Below are positions 8,711 to 16,560 of a DNA stretch of 35,313 nucleotides, one piece after another (the first letter of the stretch is position 1; every line of letters starts with the position of its first letter). The position numbers and the translations under genes are program-made. The notes below the pieces were generated by a model. That model worked only from the letters and a program-made list of their open reading frames with translations, had not been told where the DNA came from and did no database searches. The stretch is from Dysgonamonadaceae bacterium. GTDB lineage: Bacteria > Bacteroidota > Bacteroidia > Bacteroidales > Azobacteroidaceae. Location of the stretch: the NCBI GenBank assembly GCA_031270075.1, contig JAISYG010000041.1, positions 1-35,313 of the forward strand, written 5' to 3'.

Positions 8711-9052
8711 TTTTTTCAAATTAACGAATGTGCCTACATAACCGCCACTTCCGGCAATGCTCAGATCTACACCCGAATTGGTTACATTTCCTTTTACTAT
8801 GCCCACTTTGACGGTTTCTCCCTATTCAAATTTATCTTTATCCATATTGTAACTTGCATCGAATGACCCAGAACCACCTGTTCCCTTTATTTCAATGTTA
8901 AACCGCAAAAACAGTTCTGCACCCACAGTGGTTCTGCTTTTGTCTGTTTGGAATTGCAGTGATTGGTTTTCCGAAGAATATACAAGCACAGGCACTCCGA
9001 CACTTTCTCTGTCATAGATGGTAGCGCCTAATTTATACCATTGTTCAATTCG
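8711..9052 (-). pseudogene. Decayed ORF fragment downstream of the lipase gene
   Basis: On the minus strand one frame reads from 9052 to 8711 as protein-like sequence (IEQWYKLGATIYDRES, then VGAELFLRFNIEIKG), broken only by a TAG at 8824-8822. It continues after the stop (GETVKVGIVKGNV, LSIAGSGGYVG) to the end of the AbiF gene. There is no start codon: in this frame a stop lies within the lipase 3' end and no ATG follows. It is probably a remnant of the fourth gene of the lipase operon, truncated when the AbiF cassette arrived. I do not recognise the family. This fills the otherwise gene-free 344 bp. Confidence 0.5.
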
Positions 9053-9054
9053 CT

Positions 9055-11016
9055 TTATTTTGTATTGATAAGCAAATTAGAATATGTATTATTATTTCTC
9101 AACACCAATTGAACATTATTGTAGCCTTCCCATCTTACCTGACTTTCGCCATATATGGAACGAAGATGCTGTTCCGTGTGCGGCATACGGTGTCCGTCAA
9201 GCATGGCAACCAAAGGAATACCCTTATTTATTACTGTTGCTGCTTTTGCTGTAAATTCGGAGTACGGAACTCCAAAAATAGCTGCCACATCCGCAGTTTT
9301 GGAAATAACGGACAAAGTCTTACTTTCTTCTGTTGGAGCCACGCTTCCTGTTTTGATTTTTTGTCCCAGCGGAATAAGCGTATTATAATCGCGAGTTTCA
9401 TTTTGTAATGTGGTAAGAATTTCGCCATCAGTGTAATAGGCTGTAATATTGTCAGATTTGCTTACATCTAATTTATACTTGTCCACTGTTCCCTGACTTA
9501 TGTCTGCCTGATTGTATGTATAAGTCGGGAAACCTGTTTTAAGTCCGGCAACCGTAGCCAGTCCGCCGCCCAGCGAATGCCCGACAATATTTATTTTTTC
9601 TTTACAATCACTTAACATTTGACCGATTATAGCTGCATTTGCATATTGTGGGTTTAATATGGAAAATCCTTGCATAGCATTATTTACCCAATCATTAATA
9701 TCTGATAGATTATTCAGATTGCTACCTCTAAAAGCAAGCGTATATTCCCCCGTCAGTTCATTTTTATACATTTGTGCATAAAATCCGCTGCCGTCTTCAT
9801 TAAACCTGTTTATTGCGTCTATCGTCTGCGCAATCGTTTTATCCTCTATTCCCCACGAAGATGTAAGCGGATGCCAGTCTGTATCTTTTAATCCTTTTGA
9901 ACCCGGTTCATAAATATCATTTGCCATAATTGCATTATCTATCAGTCTTTTTTCAGGATTGGGATTTTTCTTTGCTTCGTTTGCCTGATAATCTAGTTCA
10001 ATCGCCATTTGTTTTACAAAATGATTGTAATCTTCTGCAATTTCACGTTCTTCATCTGTTAAGTTTTTCCTGTTTCGCAAATCTTCAATATCAAAACCCG
10101 TTCGTTCCCTGTATAAATCGCGCAACAGTTGCGGAATACTGCTTGTTCTGTTTTCCAAAAATGCCTGAATGGAGATGGCAACTTCATTTCTGAATCTCAG
10201 GTCGATAGCAATTTCTTTTTTAATGGCGTCGAATTTATTTATCGTATAGTCTGATTCTTCTATTTCAACTGGCGTTTGCCAGTCCGATTTCCAGTTTGGA
10301 TTTCCGACGCGAATACCGCTGCCCGTGTATGCGCCGATATTGTCAAAATTTACACTCACCTCCTGTGTTGCATCTGTGTTTGTCCGAATTGAAGTGCGGG
10401 CGGAAGGCGCATCAAAGATATTCTCGTACTGTGTTTGCGGGTTATCGGCAAAGAGCGAATTTGATGGGCTGTCTTTATCGGTTTCGCCAACTGCCGGCGT
10501 GAATAAATCACCATAGCCTGAATCGCCGGACTTTGCATTGGAAGTGTAATGGGGGTTATTTTCACTCCGGCACGCACATTGATGTTCTACCGACGCGAGT
10601 AATTCCTGCCTGTTTTTAGCGTCAGTTTCAGCCTTTTTTGTTCTAGTTTTGGCGTCGGCTTCGGCCTTTTTTCTAAGTAATACATTTTCAAGGTGATCTC
10701 TGCCTTTTGTCGCCGGTTGTTTCATTTCGTCGCTATTGGAAGAGGGAAGCATTTGACTTACAATGTTTTTTAACTGTTGTTTTTCGTTTTCACATTCGCT
10801 GCTACTGAGAAATGTCGCCACTTTTGCACCGCGCAAATACAATACATGTACAGTCCGGTTTTGCGGTGCGGTTGCATTACGTGTAGCCGTGTTCCAAGCA
10901 TTGCTGCGTTGCGATTTCACCTGTGTTTCCCATTTTTGCAGAAAGGCATTGTTTTGCGCCGATGATCCGACAGCGCAAAACAAACTGCCTGCAAGTAACA
11001 CTATTTTCGTTTGCAT
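9055..11016 (-). CDS. Secreted class-3-type lipase / alpha-beta hydrolase
   Basis: 653 aa. Signal peptide at residues 1-20 (LLAGSLFCAVGSSAQ). Residues 20-340 are low in recognisable domains, with a charged helical repeat at 110-140 (KKAEADAKTRTKKAETDAK). The C-terminal half is a lipase fold: LAFRGSN near 430 (oxyanion-side strand), the nucleophile elbow GHSLGGG with Ser481, a likely acid in YYTDGEI (Asp530), and His609 or His613 in DGHRMPH. Substrate is probably a lipid ester, but this is inferred from the fold only. It is the last intact gene of a three-gene minus-strand operon, 4 bp after the TPR gene. The long N-terminal extension makes it much larger than a simple lipase. Confidence 0.8.
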   Translation of the reverse strand: MQTKIVLLAGSLFCAVGSSAQNNAFLQKWETQVKSQRSNAWNTATRNATAPQNRTVHVLYLRGAKVATFLSSSECENEKQQLKNIVSQMLPSSNSDEMKQPATKGRDHLENVLLRKKAEADAKTRTKKAETDAKNRQELLASVEHQCACRSENNPHYTSNAKSGDSGYGDLFTPAVGETDKDSPSNSLFADNPQTQYENIFDAPSARTSIRTNTDATQEVSVNFDNIGAYTGSGIRVGNPNWKSDWQTPVEIEESDYTINKFDAIKKEIAIDLRFRNEVAISIQAFLENRTSSIPQLLRDLYRERTGFDIEDLRNRKNLTDEEREIAEDYNHFVKQMAIELDYQANEAKKNPNPEKRLIDNAIMANDIYEPGSKGLKDTDWHPLTSSWGIEDKTIAQTIDAINRFNEDGSGFYAQMYKNELTGEYTLAFRGSNLNNLSDINDWVNNAMQGFSILNPQYANAAIIGQMLSDCKEKINIVGHSLGGGLATVAGLKTGFPTYTYNQADISQGTVDKYKLDVSKSDNITAYYTDGEILTTLQNETRDYNTLIPLGQKIKTGSVAPTEESKTLSVISKTADVAAIFGVPYSEFTAKAATVINKGIPLVAMLDGHRMPHTEQHLRSIYGESQVRWEGYNNVQLVLRNNNTYSNLLINTK

Positions 11017-11020
11017 ATCG

Positions 11021-12433
11021 CTAAAAATTCAACGTTAATCCCAAACCGCCCGAAGCAGTTACACCCAAACGGAGTTCTGCAGTTGGCTTTTGTTTATGTT
11101 GCTGCGTAATTTGCTCGTTATACTGCTTGACAAGATGACCTTTTTTTGATGTAGCAGATATTCCTACACTAAGACTAATAATTTCAATGGCCAATGAACT
11201 AAAAAACATTGTTTTCCCCGTGGTTATCAACTGTGGATTATCTTCGTTCAATCCCCACAATAATATACCTGTCGCCATAACAGGTATTGAAGCAATACTC
11301 ATTACGATTGCTGCGGTTTCCGTATTTTTAGTTTTGTAATATTCTTTCCCCAGTTGCGGATTAAAGGAATACAATCTTTTGGCAATTTCCTTGTCGGACA
11401 ACTTATTTCCCCATTTGTCTTTCCTCGTATTCGTATTTATTACTTCGGGTTTGTCGTCAAGCGTAGCGCGGAGCAATTCTCTTAATTTATCGTCTTTTTT
11501 CACAAAAGTTATTTTATAGACTTCGTTTGCTGTGGTTTGCTGCCGCGTGGGATCGGCAAATTTACCTACAATATTTACCGAACCGACTAATTTTCCTTTG
11601 TCGTATTTAAGCGCAAAGGCATAAGCGGTTTGCGTATTGCTCGGCAGATCGCTTTCCTGCATAGTGCTGATTGCAATGTCCGACAATTCACCTAACCAAT
11701 CGGCGCCGGTTGTTGAGCCAAGTATACGCCCTAAGAATCTTCCCGTATTATATCCTCCCGATTTTGGCGTATGTACGACGGCGTCGGCAAAGGTAAAGGT
11801 AAAGGAATTGTTTTTGGCAGGAACGATATTTATCTTTTTTTCAATCAAGTTGGCACTGTAATACCTGTTGCCGGGTTCAAGCATTTCGATCTGGAATTTT
11901 CCTGTTTTTTGTTCTCCGGCACTTGACGTTTCGGTAATCTTAAAAACGAAATCGGAAAAGAACCCTATCCTTCCATCATCCTCGATTTTAGATACTTCTA
12001 TGTTATCTATCGCCACCCATTCTCCGCTCAAATCATCTAAGATAATATCCTGTTCTCTTTGTTTTTTAATTATATACTCAAGGTCGTAGATTTTATCCTT
12101 CATTTGGCGAACATCCGGAGCATCCGGAGCAAGTTCGATATAACGATTATAGCTCGTAATGGCAGATTCAAGGTGGGCAGTAGTGGCAAGTTTTTCATAC
12201 ACAGCACCTATTGCCTTATAGAGTTCAGGGTACTGCGGGGCAAGTTTTAACGCCTCGTTGTATTCATCGAGTGCGTCTTGATATTCGCCGCTATTGTAAG
12301 CGGTTTGTGCATAACGGATATGGCGGCGCAGTTCTTCGTCATTGTTCTTTTGTTGCGCAAAAATGGACGCTATGCCTGTAACCCACACGAATGCGGCGAG
12401 GCAAATGATTGATTTGAAATATTTAGTTTGCAT
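11021..12433 (-). CDS. TPR-repeat envelope protein with C-terminal membrane segments
   Basis: 470 aa; signal peptide to about residue 26 (VTGIASIFAQ). Residues 33-110 form two to three tetratricopeptide repeats (AQTAYNSGEYQDALDEYNEALKL ending in AP, then ITSYNRYIELAP), which usually bind partner proteins. A beta-rich middle section (about 130-310) matches nothing I know. Two hydrophobic segments follow (AAIVMSIASIPVMATGILL and GKTMFFSSLAIEIISLSVG), then a basic/polar tail ending in a beta-like LGVTASGGLGLTLNF. It sits 26 bp after the barrel gene and 4 bp before the lipase, so it may scaffold or export the lipase; this is inference from context only. Confidence 0.75.
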   Translation of the reverse strand: MQTKYFKSIICLAAFVWVTGIASIFAQQKNNDEELRRHIRYAQTAYNSGEYQDALDEYNEALKLAPQYPELYKAIGAVYEKLATTAHLESAITSYNRYIELAPDAPDVRQMKDKIYDLEYIIKKQREQDIILDDLSGEWVAIDNIEVSKIEDDGRIGFFSDFVFKITETSSAGEQKTGKFQIEMLEPGNRYYSANLIEKKINIVPAKNNSFTFTFADAVVHTPKSGGYNTGRFLGRILGSTTGADWLGELSDIAISTMQESDLPSNTQTAYAFALKYDKGKLVGSVNIVGKFADPTRQQTTANEVYKITFVKKDDKLRELLRATLDDKPEVINTNTRKDKWGNKLSDKEIAKRLYSFNPQLGKEYYKTKNTETAAIVMSIASIPVMATGILLWGLNEDNPQLITTGKTMFFSSLAIEIISLSVGISATSKKGHLVKQYNEQITQQHKQKPTAELRLGVTASGGLGLTLNF

Positions 12434-12459
12434 AATGATATTTTTAAATAGTTACTTTA

Positions 12460-13407
12460 TTAGAATTTTACTTCGAGATAAATATTAATATTGGAATTTT
12501 TCATGAAATAATTGCTTTCTGCCATTACTGGGACAACATTTGTCATACCCTTAGCGTAGCTTGCGCCGATGACAACTCCAAACGGCATTTGATATTCTGC
12601 CATAAAACTCAACCCGTAATCGAAAGACTCGAATTTATTTTCACCTTCCAGCAAATTGCTATAATAAGAGTAATACAGGTCGCCGTGGTCGCCTCTGTAT
12701 TTATCCAAATTGTACTTATCGTAATAATCGCTGTTTTCTTTGTACGGATTGTCACTGTATCTGGGAATGATATTATAAAAAGCGTTTGATTTGTGAGTTA
12801 CAATATAATCTTTGTCAACTCGGTGTCCGTCCTGGTACAACTCCTCGTATTCTTTACCACCCGACATCAAAGCCGCATAAACTCCCGCGCCGAAATTGAA
12901 GCCGACAGGAGTTTTAATAATTAGATATACAGGTACTTCAATATACAGCTGGTTATAACTGTATCTTGTAATCAACGGCTCGTCCGAAGTTTCTATCAGA
13001 GGCGCAATCCATGAAAGATCGGAAATTACTCCCTGGTTTTCAAGGTTAAAACCTTTGGGTGAAAAAATAATTTCAGGTTGAAAGGAGAGCCATTTTGTCG
13101 CTCTAAATTCAAAAGTAAATCCTGCACTGTAATTCAATTTGTTAAGAAGCTTGTAATCTACATCTGTATTGATATTGGAGATATTAAGTCCCTGTTTAAC
13201 GCCGAAATGAAAGGATTTGTAGATTAAATCTCTTTTCCGGGGAAGTTCGTTTGTTTTTGTTTCCTGTGCATGTATTTGCGCTGTACATGCCATCAACATC
13301 CACAATACAAGGAAACGCTTTCCATTCAAACGAACTCCGTTTTTTTGAATGGTTTCTGACTCCATTACTCTCGTCTGCTGCTGCATCTGTTTTGAGTACT
13401 TTTTCAT
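12460..13407 (-). CDS. Outer-membrane beta-barrel protein (PorT-like family)
   Basis: 315 aa in the longest form. The signal peptide actually begins well inside (FLVLWMLMACTAQIHAQ), so the ATG at 13365 (MESETIQ) is an equally good start. The mature part has alternating beta strands typical of the Bacteroidota outer-membrane barrel family: FHFGVKQGLNISNI, SAGFTFEFRATKWLSFQPEI and a closing NINIYLEVKF. It carries a long polar loop rich in Tyr/Asp/Asn (SDYYDKYNLDKYRGD), probably surface exposed. It is the first gene of the operon with the TPR protein and the lipase. No clear promoter is seen close by; a poor candidate (TATGATTTG, minus strand, near 13680) would put a 131-bp palindrome in the 5' leader. 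Confidence 0.8.
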   Translation of the reverse strand: MKKYSKQMQQQTRVMESETIQKNGVRLNGKRFLVLWMLMACTAQIHAQETKTNELPRKRDLIYKSFHFGVKQGLNISNINTDVDYKLLNKLNYSAGFTFEFRATKWLSFQPEIIFSPKGFNLENQGVISDLSWIAPLIETSDEPLITRYSYNQLYIEVPVYLIIKTPVGFNFGAGVYAALMSGGKEYEELYQDGHRVDKDYIVTHKSNAFYNIIPRYSDNPYKENSDYYDKYNLDKYRGDHGDLYYSYYSNLLEGENKFESFDYGLSFMAEYQMPFGVVIGASYAKGMTNVVPVMAESNYFMKNSNINIYLEVKF

Positions 13408-13700
13408 CTTTTCCTTTATTTAAATGATTACTACTAAAAAAAGTTAATTGAAAAATTATTCTTTTATGCAACCACACGAAAAAAGCGTGATACTGTTCGT
13501 TGATTGCTTATTCTTACATCTGGGCTCTGGTAAACCTTTCACCTAATAAGCACGAACAGTTCACGCCCTTCGACGTGAACTTTCGCTTACTTATTCTCAG
13601 GTGAAATTTACCAGATTTCAGATGTAAGGAGAATAAGAGCGTTAGCTCAATTTTTATTTCATTTTATATCAAATCATATTACACATCATTATCTAATTTT
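13408..13700. other. Gene-free region carrying a long palindrome
   Basis: No coding frame is convincing in this 293-bp AT-rich stretch between the barrel gene and the HU terminator. It is dominated by the palindrome annotated separately at 13507-13637. A small GAGC-gtta-GCTC hairpin (13637-13648) follows it. Confidence 0.7.
13507..13637. repeat. 131-bp near-palindrome (possible MITE or RNA hairpin)
   Basis: Successive complementary blocks: CTTATTCTTACATCTG (13507) with CAGATGTAAG..AGAATAAG (13619-13637); CTGGTAAA (13527) with TTTACCAG (13607); TTTCACCT (13537) with AGGTGAAA (13599); AATAAG (13545) with CTTATT (13590); CGAA (13553) with TTCG (13582); GTTCACG (13559) with CGTGAAC (13574). Only short unpaired bulges separate them, so the whole unit can fold as one hairpin. 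A competing pairing joins ACTGTTCGT (13492-13500) and GCTTATT (13506-13512) with 13545-13560. Confidence 0.85.
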
Positions 13701-13836
13701 GTTTTACTGCTTTGCTTTCCCCCAAAAGCCCGCCGCCTTTTACTCAAAAGCCCGCCTGCTTTTTTAAATTGCAGGCGGGCTTTTAAAAATTACTCAGTAA
13801 GCGTTTTTGAAAAGCCCGCCGCCTTTTACTTTACCT
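13701..13836. repeat. Direct repeat, copy 1 (HU 3' flank)
   Basis: From GTTTTACTGC at 13701 through the HU stop codon this segment recurs at 35200-35313, nearly identical. Copy 1 has an extra 22 bp after 13734, because the 21-bp block at 13724-13744 is repeated exactly at 13810-13830, where it overlaps the end of the HU gene. Confidence 0.85.
13746..13784 (-). terminator. Intrinsic terminator of the HU gene
   Basis: AAAAGCCCGCCTGC (13746-13759), 11-nt loop, GCAGGCGGGCTTTT (13771-13784). A perfect 14-bp stem with T-rich ends on both strands, so it could act bidirectionally. It lies about 40 bp past the HU stop. Confidence 0.85.
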
Positions 13837-14212
13837 TTTCGTATTTAAGTGTTGCAAGCATTTCCTTCAAATCCACACCGGGACGGAACGCTACTTTCGA
13901 ACTCTTAATGAGCGACTGGTGGAACTTCTCTTCCGTTTCGGCGCCTCCGCTACTTATTGCGATCTGAAACGTGCCGAAATCGCCAAAACGGACAATCTCA
14001 CCTTTGTCCAAATGGCGTTTCAGTATTTTGGTCAGATCGTTCAACACTGCCAGCACATCGGTATCGCTCACGGTCGTACTGCCTTCGGCGATTTCCTTAC
14101 TTAATTTCTTCAATGTCAGTTCGCCGCTGCTTTTAGCGTGAGCGTAAAACTTCTTCGGCGCGTTCGGGTCAGCCGGATTACCCTTGGGTACAACTACATA
14201 ATTTACTGCCAT
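13826..14212 (-). CDS. HU-family histone-like DNA-binding protein
   Basis: 128 aa from MAVNYVVVPKGNP. Architecture of the Bacteroidetes HU-related family: N-terminal strand, APKKFYAHAKSSGELTLKKL, the HU helix pair (DVLAVLNDLTKILKRHL), and the signature IVRFGDFGTFQIAI followed by KVAFRPG. It bends and packages DNA. The frame extends upstream to a GTG at 14242, but the promoter -7 box (14249-14242) overlaps that codon, so the ATG at 14212 is chosen. A strong terminator follows. The last bases and the downstream flank are duplicated at the right edge of the window, where a second HU-like gene probably ends. Confidence 0.9.
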   Translation of the reverse strand: MAVNYVVVPKGNPADPNAPKKFYAHAKSSGELTLKKLSKEIAEGSTTVSDTDVLAVLNDLTKILKRHLDKGEIVRFGDFGTFQIAISSGGAETEEKFHQSLIKSSKVAFRPGVDLKEMLATLKYEKVK

Positions 14213-14241
14213 ATTCTTCTGTTTTTTAATGAAACATGGCA

Positions 14242-14249
14242 CAAATATA
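14242..14249 (-). promoter_or_regulatory. Promoter -7 element of the HU gene
   Basis: TATATTTG on the minus strand, about 30 bp before the ATG at 14212. No clear TTTG at -33. Confidence 0.5.
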
Positions 14250-14366
14250 CAAAAAAATTCACTATTAACCGATTACGCTGTTGTTCTTTTTTTATATTGT
14301 TGATATTTAATTAATTAAAATTAAAAAAACAATTTAAAATAAGTTACCCTCCTTTTTTTCCTGCAT

Positions 14367-14404
14367 AGCCGTTAACGAACATCGGAAGAGGGCGGGTCTT
14401 CGCT
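14367..14404. repeat. Dispersed repeat, copy 1
   Basis: Contains ATCGGAA and GGCGGGTCTTCGCT in the same order and spacing as a copy at 31006-31043; roughly 32 of 38 positions agree by eye. It lies in the 182-bp spacer between mutB and the HU gene, which holds no gene. Confidence 0.55.
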
Positions 14405-14424
14405 ACGTGTCCTGACAAGGAAAC

Positions 14425-16560
14425 TTACTCCGCCAACAACAGTTCCAGAATCGTAACCGCCGCATTCGTCACCGGCGAGCCCGGCCCAAATATCGCCGCC
14501 ACTCCTGCCTGGTACAGGAAATCGTAGTCCTGTGCCGGAATAACGCCGCCGGCTACCACCAAAATGTCTTCGCGACCCAGTTTCTTGAGTTCGGCGATGA
14601 CTTGCGGAACCAGGGTCTTGTGTCCCGCCGCCAGCGACGAAACGCCCAGTACATGCACGTCGTTTTCCACTGCCTGACGGGCGGCTTCTTCCGGTGTTTG
14701 GAACAACGGCCCCATGTCTACGTCGAAGCCGCAATCGGCATAACCGGTCGCTACTACTTTGGCGCCGCGGTCGTGTCCGTCCTGACCCATTTTGGCTACC
14801 ATGATACGCGGTTGACGGCCTTCTTTTTTCGCAAATTGTTCGGCTAATTGCTGCGCTTTCCGGAAAGCGGCATCGCCTTTTGTTTCTGATGAATACACTC
14901 CTGATATCGTTCTAATGATTGCTTTATATCTTCCACACACTTTTTCGCAGGCGTCGGAAATTTCGCCCAAAGTGGCGCGAACGCGGGCGGCTTCAACGGC
15001 TAATTCCAGCAAATTGCCTTTGCCTGTTTGGGCACATTCGGTAATCGCATCCAAGGCTTTTTGTACAACGGCATTGTCGCGACCGGCTTTCAGTTTGTCT
15101 AAGCGTTCGATTTGTTGCAGGCGAACGGCCGTATTGTCGATTTCCAGAATATCGATCGGATCTTCTTTTTCCAGACGGTACTTGTTGATGCCGATAATGG
15201 TTTGATTGCCCGAATCGATGCGAGCCTGTGCACGTGCGGCAGCTTCTTCGATACGCATTTTCGGAATACCGGTTTCGATGGCTTTGGCCATGCCGCCGAG
15301 TTCCTGCACTTCCTGAATCAAATCCCATGCCTTTTCGGCCAGTTCCCGGGTGAGCGATTCCACATAATACGAACCGGCCCAGGGGTCGATTTCCTTCGTG
15401 ATATACGTTTCTTCCTGGATATAGATTTGCGTATTACGGGCGATGCGCGCCGAGAAATCGGTCGGCAAAGCGATGGCTTCGTCCAAAGCGTTGGTGTGCA
15501 GCGATTGGGTGTGTCCCAGCGCGGCCGACATGGCTTCGATGCAGGTACGTCCCACGTTGTTGAACGGATCCTGTTCGGTAAGCGACCAGCCGGAAGTCTG
15601 ACAGTGTGTACGCAAAGCCAACGATTTCGGGTTTTTGGCACCGAAACTTTTCAATATTTTCGCCCACAGCAGGCGGGCGGCGCGCATTTTGGCGATTTCC
15701 ATAAAATGATTCATCCCGATACCCCAAAAGAAGGATAAACGGGGAGCAAAAGCATCGACATCAATACCCGCTTCTATACCGGCTTTCAGGTACTCCATCC
15801 CGTCGGCCAGTGTGTAAGCCAGTTCGATGTCGGCGGTAGCGCCGGCTTCCTGCATGTGATAGCCCGAAATGGATATCGAATTGAATTTCGGCATTTTTTG
15901 CGAAGTATATTCAAAAATGTCGGCAATAATACGCATCGAAAATTCAGGCGGATAAATATAGGTGTTGCGCACCATAAATTCTTTCAGAATATCGTTTTGA
16001 ATGGTTCCCGCCAATTCTTCTAATTGGGCGCCCTGTTCCAGTCCGGCATTGATATAAAAAGCCAGGATAGGCAGTACAGCGCCATTCATGGTCATCGAAA
16101 CCGACATGTCTTTCAAGGGAATACCGTCGAACAACACTTTCATATCTTCGAGCGAGCAAATGGAAACGCCTGCTTTTCCCACATCGCCCACTACGCGCGG
16201 ATGGTCGGCGTCATAGCCGCGGTGCGTGGCCAAGTCAAAAGCGACGGAAAGTCCTTTTTGTCCGGATGCCAGGTTCCGGCGATAGAATGCGTTGGATTCT
16301 TCGGCGGTAGAAAAACCGGCGTATTGCCGGATAGTCCAGGGACGCATGGCGTACATGCCGCTGTACGGGCCTCGCAAGAAGGGCGGAATACCGGAGGCAT
16401 AATTCAGATGCTCCATTCCTTCAAGGTCGGCTTGGGTGTAAACCGGTTTTACTTCAATGTGTTCGGGAGTTTTCCACGTTTCTTGTGCCTCTCCTTGAGC
16501 AGGATGATTGGTTGAAAATCCCGCATTCTTAATATCTATCTTTTTAAAATCTATTTTCAT
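14425..16560 (-). CDS. mutB: Methylmalonyl-CoA mutase large (alpha) subunit
   Basis: Adenosylcobalamin enzyme that interconverts succinyl-CoA and (R)-methylmalonyl-CoA, the key step of propionate formation in Bacteroidales. 711 aa, full length. N-terminal TIM-barrel with the CoA-binding stretch ([20 protein letters not shown]), then [14 protein letters not shown] and the central [15 protein letters not shown]. The C-terminal cobalamin domain has the DxHxxG motif (GQDGHDRG, axial-ligand His596) with GVSSLAAGH and VVAGGVIP. It overlaps the mutA stop by ATGA (16560-16557), so translation is coupled. Confidence 0.97.
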   Translation of the reverse strand: MKIDFKKIDIKNAGFSTNHPAQGEAQETWKTPEHIEVKPVYTQADLEGMEHLNYASGIPPFLRGPYSGMYAMRPWTIRQYAGFSTAEESNAFYRRNLASGQKGLSVAFDLATHRGYDADHPRVVGDVGKAGVSICSLEDMKVLFDGIPLKDMSVSMTMNGAVLPILAFYINAGLEQGAQLEELAGTIQNDILKEFMVRNTYIYPPEFSMRIIADIFEYTSQKMPKFNSISISGYHMQEAGATADIELAYTLADGMEYLKAGIEAGIDVDAFAPRLSFFWGIGMNHFMEIAKMRAARLLWAKILKSFGAKNPKSLALRTHCQTSGWSLTEQDPFNNVGRTCIEAMSAALGHTQSLHTNALDEAIALPTDFSARIARNTQIYIQEETYITKEIDPWAGSYYVESLTRELAEKAWDLIQEVQELGGMAKAIETGIPKMRIEEAAARAQARIDSGNQTIIGINKYRLEKEDPIDILEIDNTAVRLQQIERLDKLKAGRDNAVVQKALDAITECAQTGKGNLLELAVEAARVRATLGEISDACEKVCGRYKAIIRTISGVYSSETKGDAAFRKAQQLAEQFAKKEGRQPRIMVAKMGQDGHDRGAKVVATGYADCGFDVDMGPLFQTPEEAARQAVENDVHVLGVSSLAAGHKTLVPQVIAELKKLGREDILVVAGGVIPAQDYDFLYQAGVAAIFGPGSPVTNAAVTILELLLAE

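Noticed and set aside
13701-13836. Insertion sequence end
   Set aside because: The repeat includes a gene's 3' end and terminator but no transposase or matching inverted termini are visible.
14372-14734. Arg/Gly-rich ORF on the minus strand over the end of mutB
   Set aside because: An alternate frame of a GC-rich conserved gene; composition is typical of a shadow frame.
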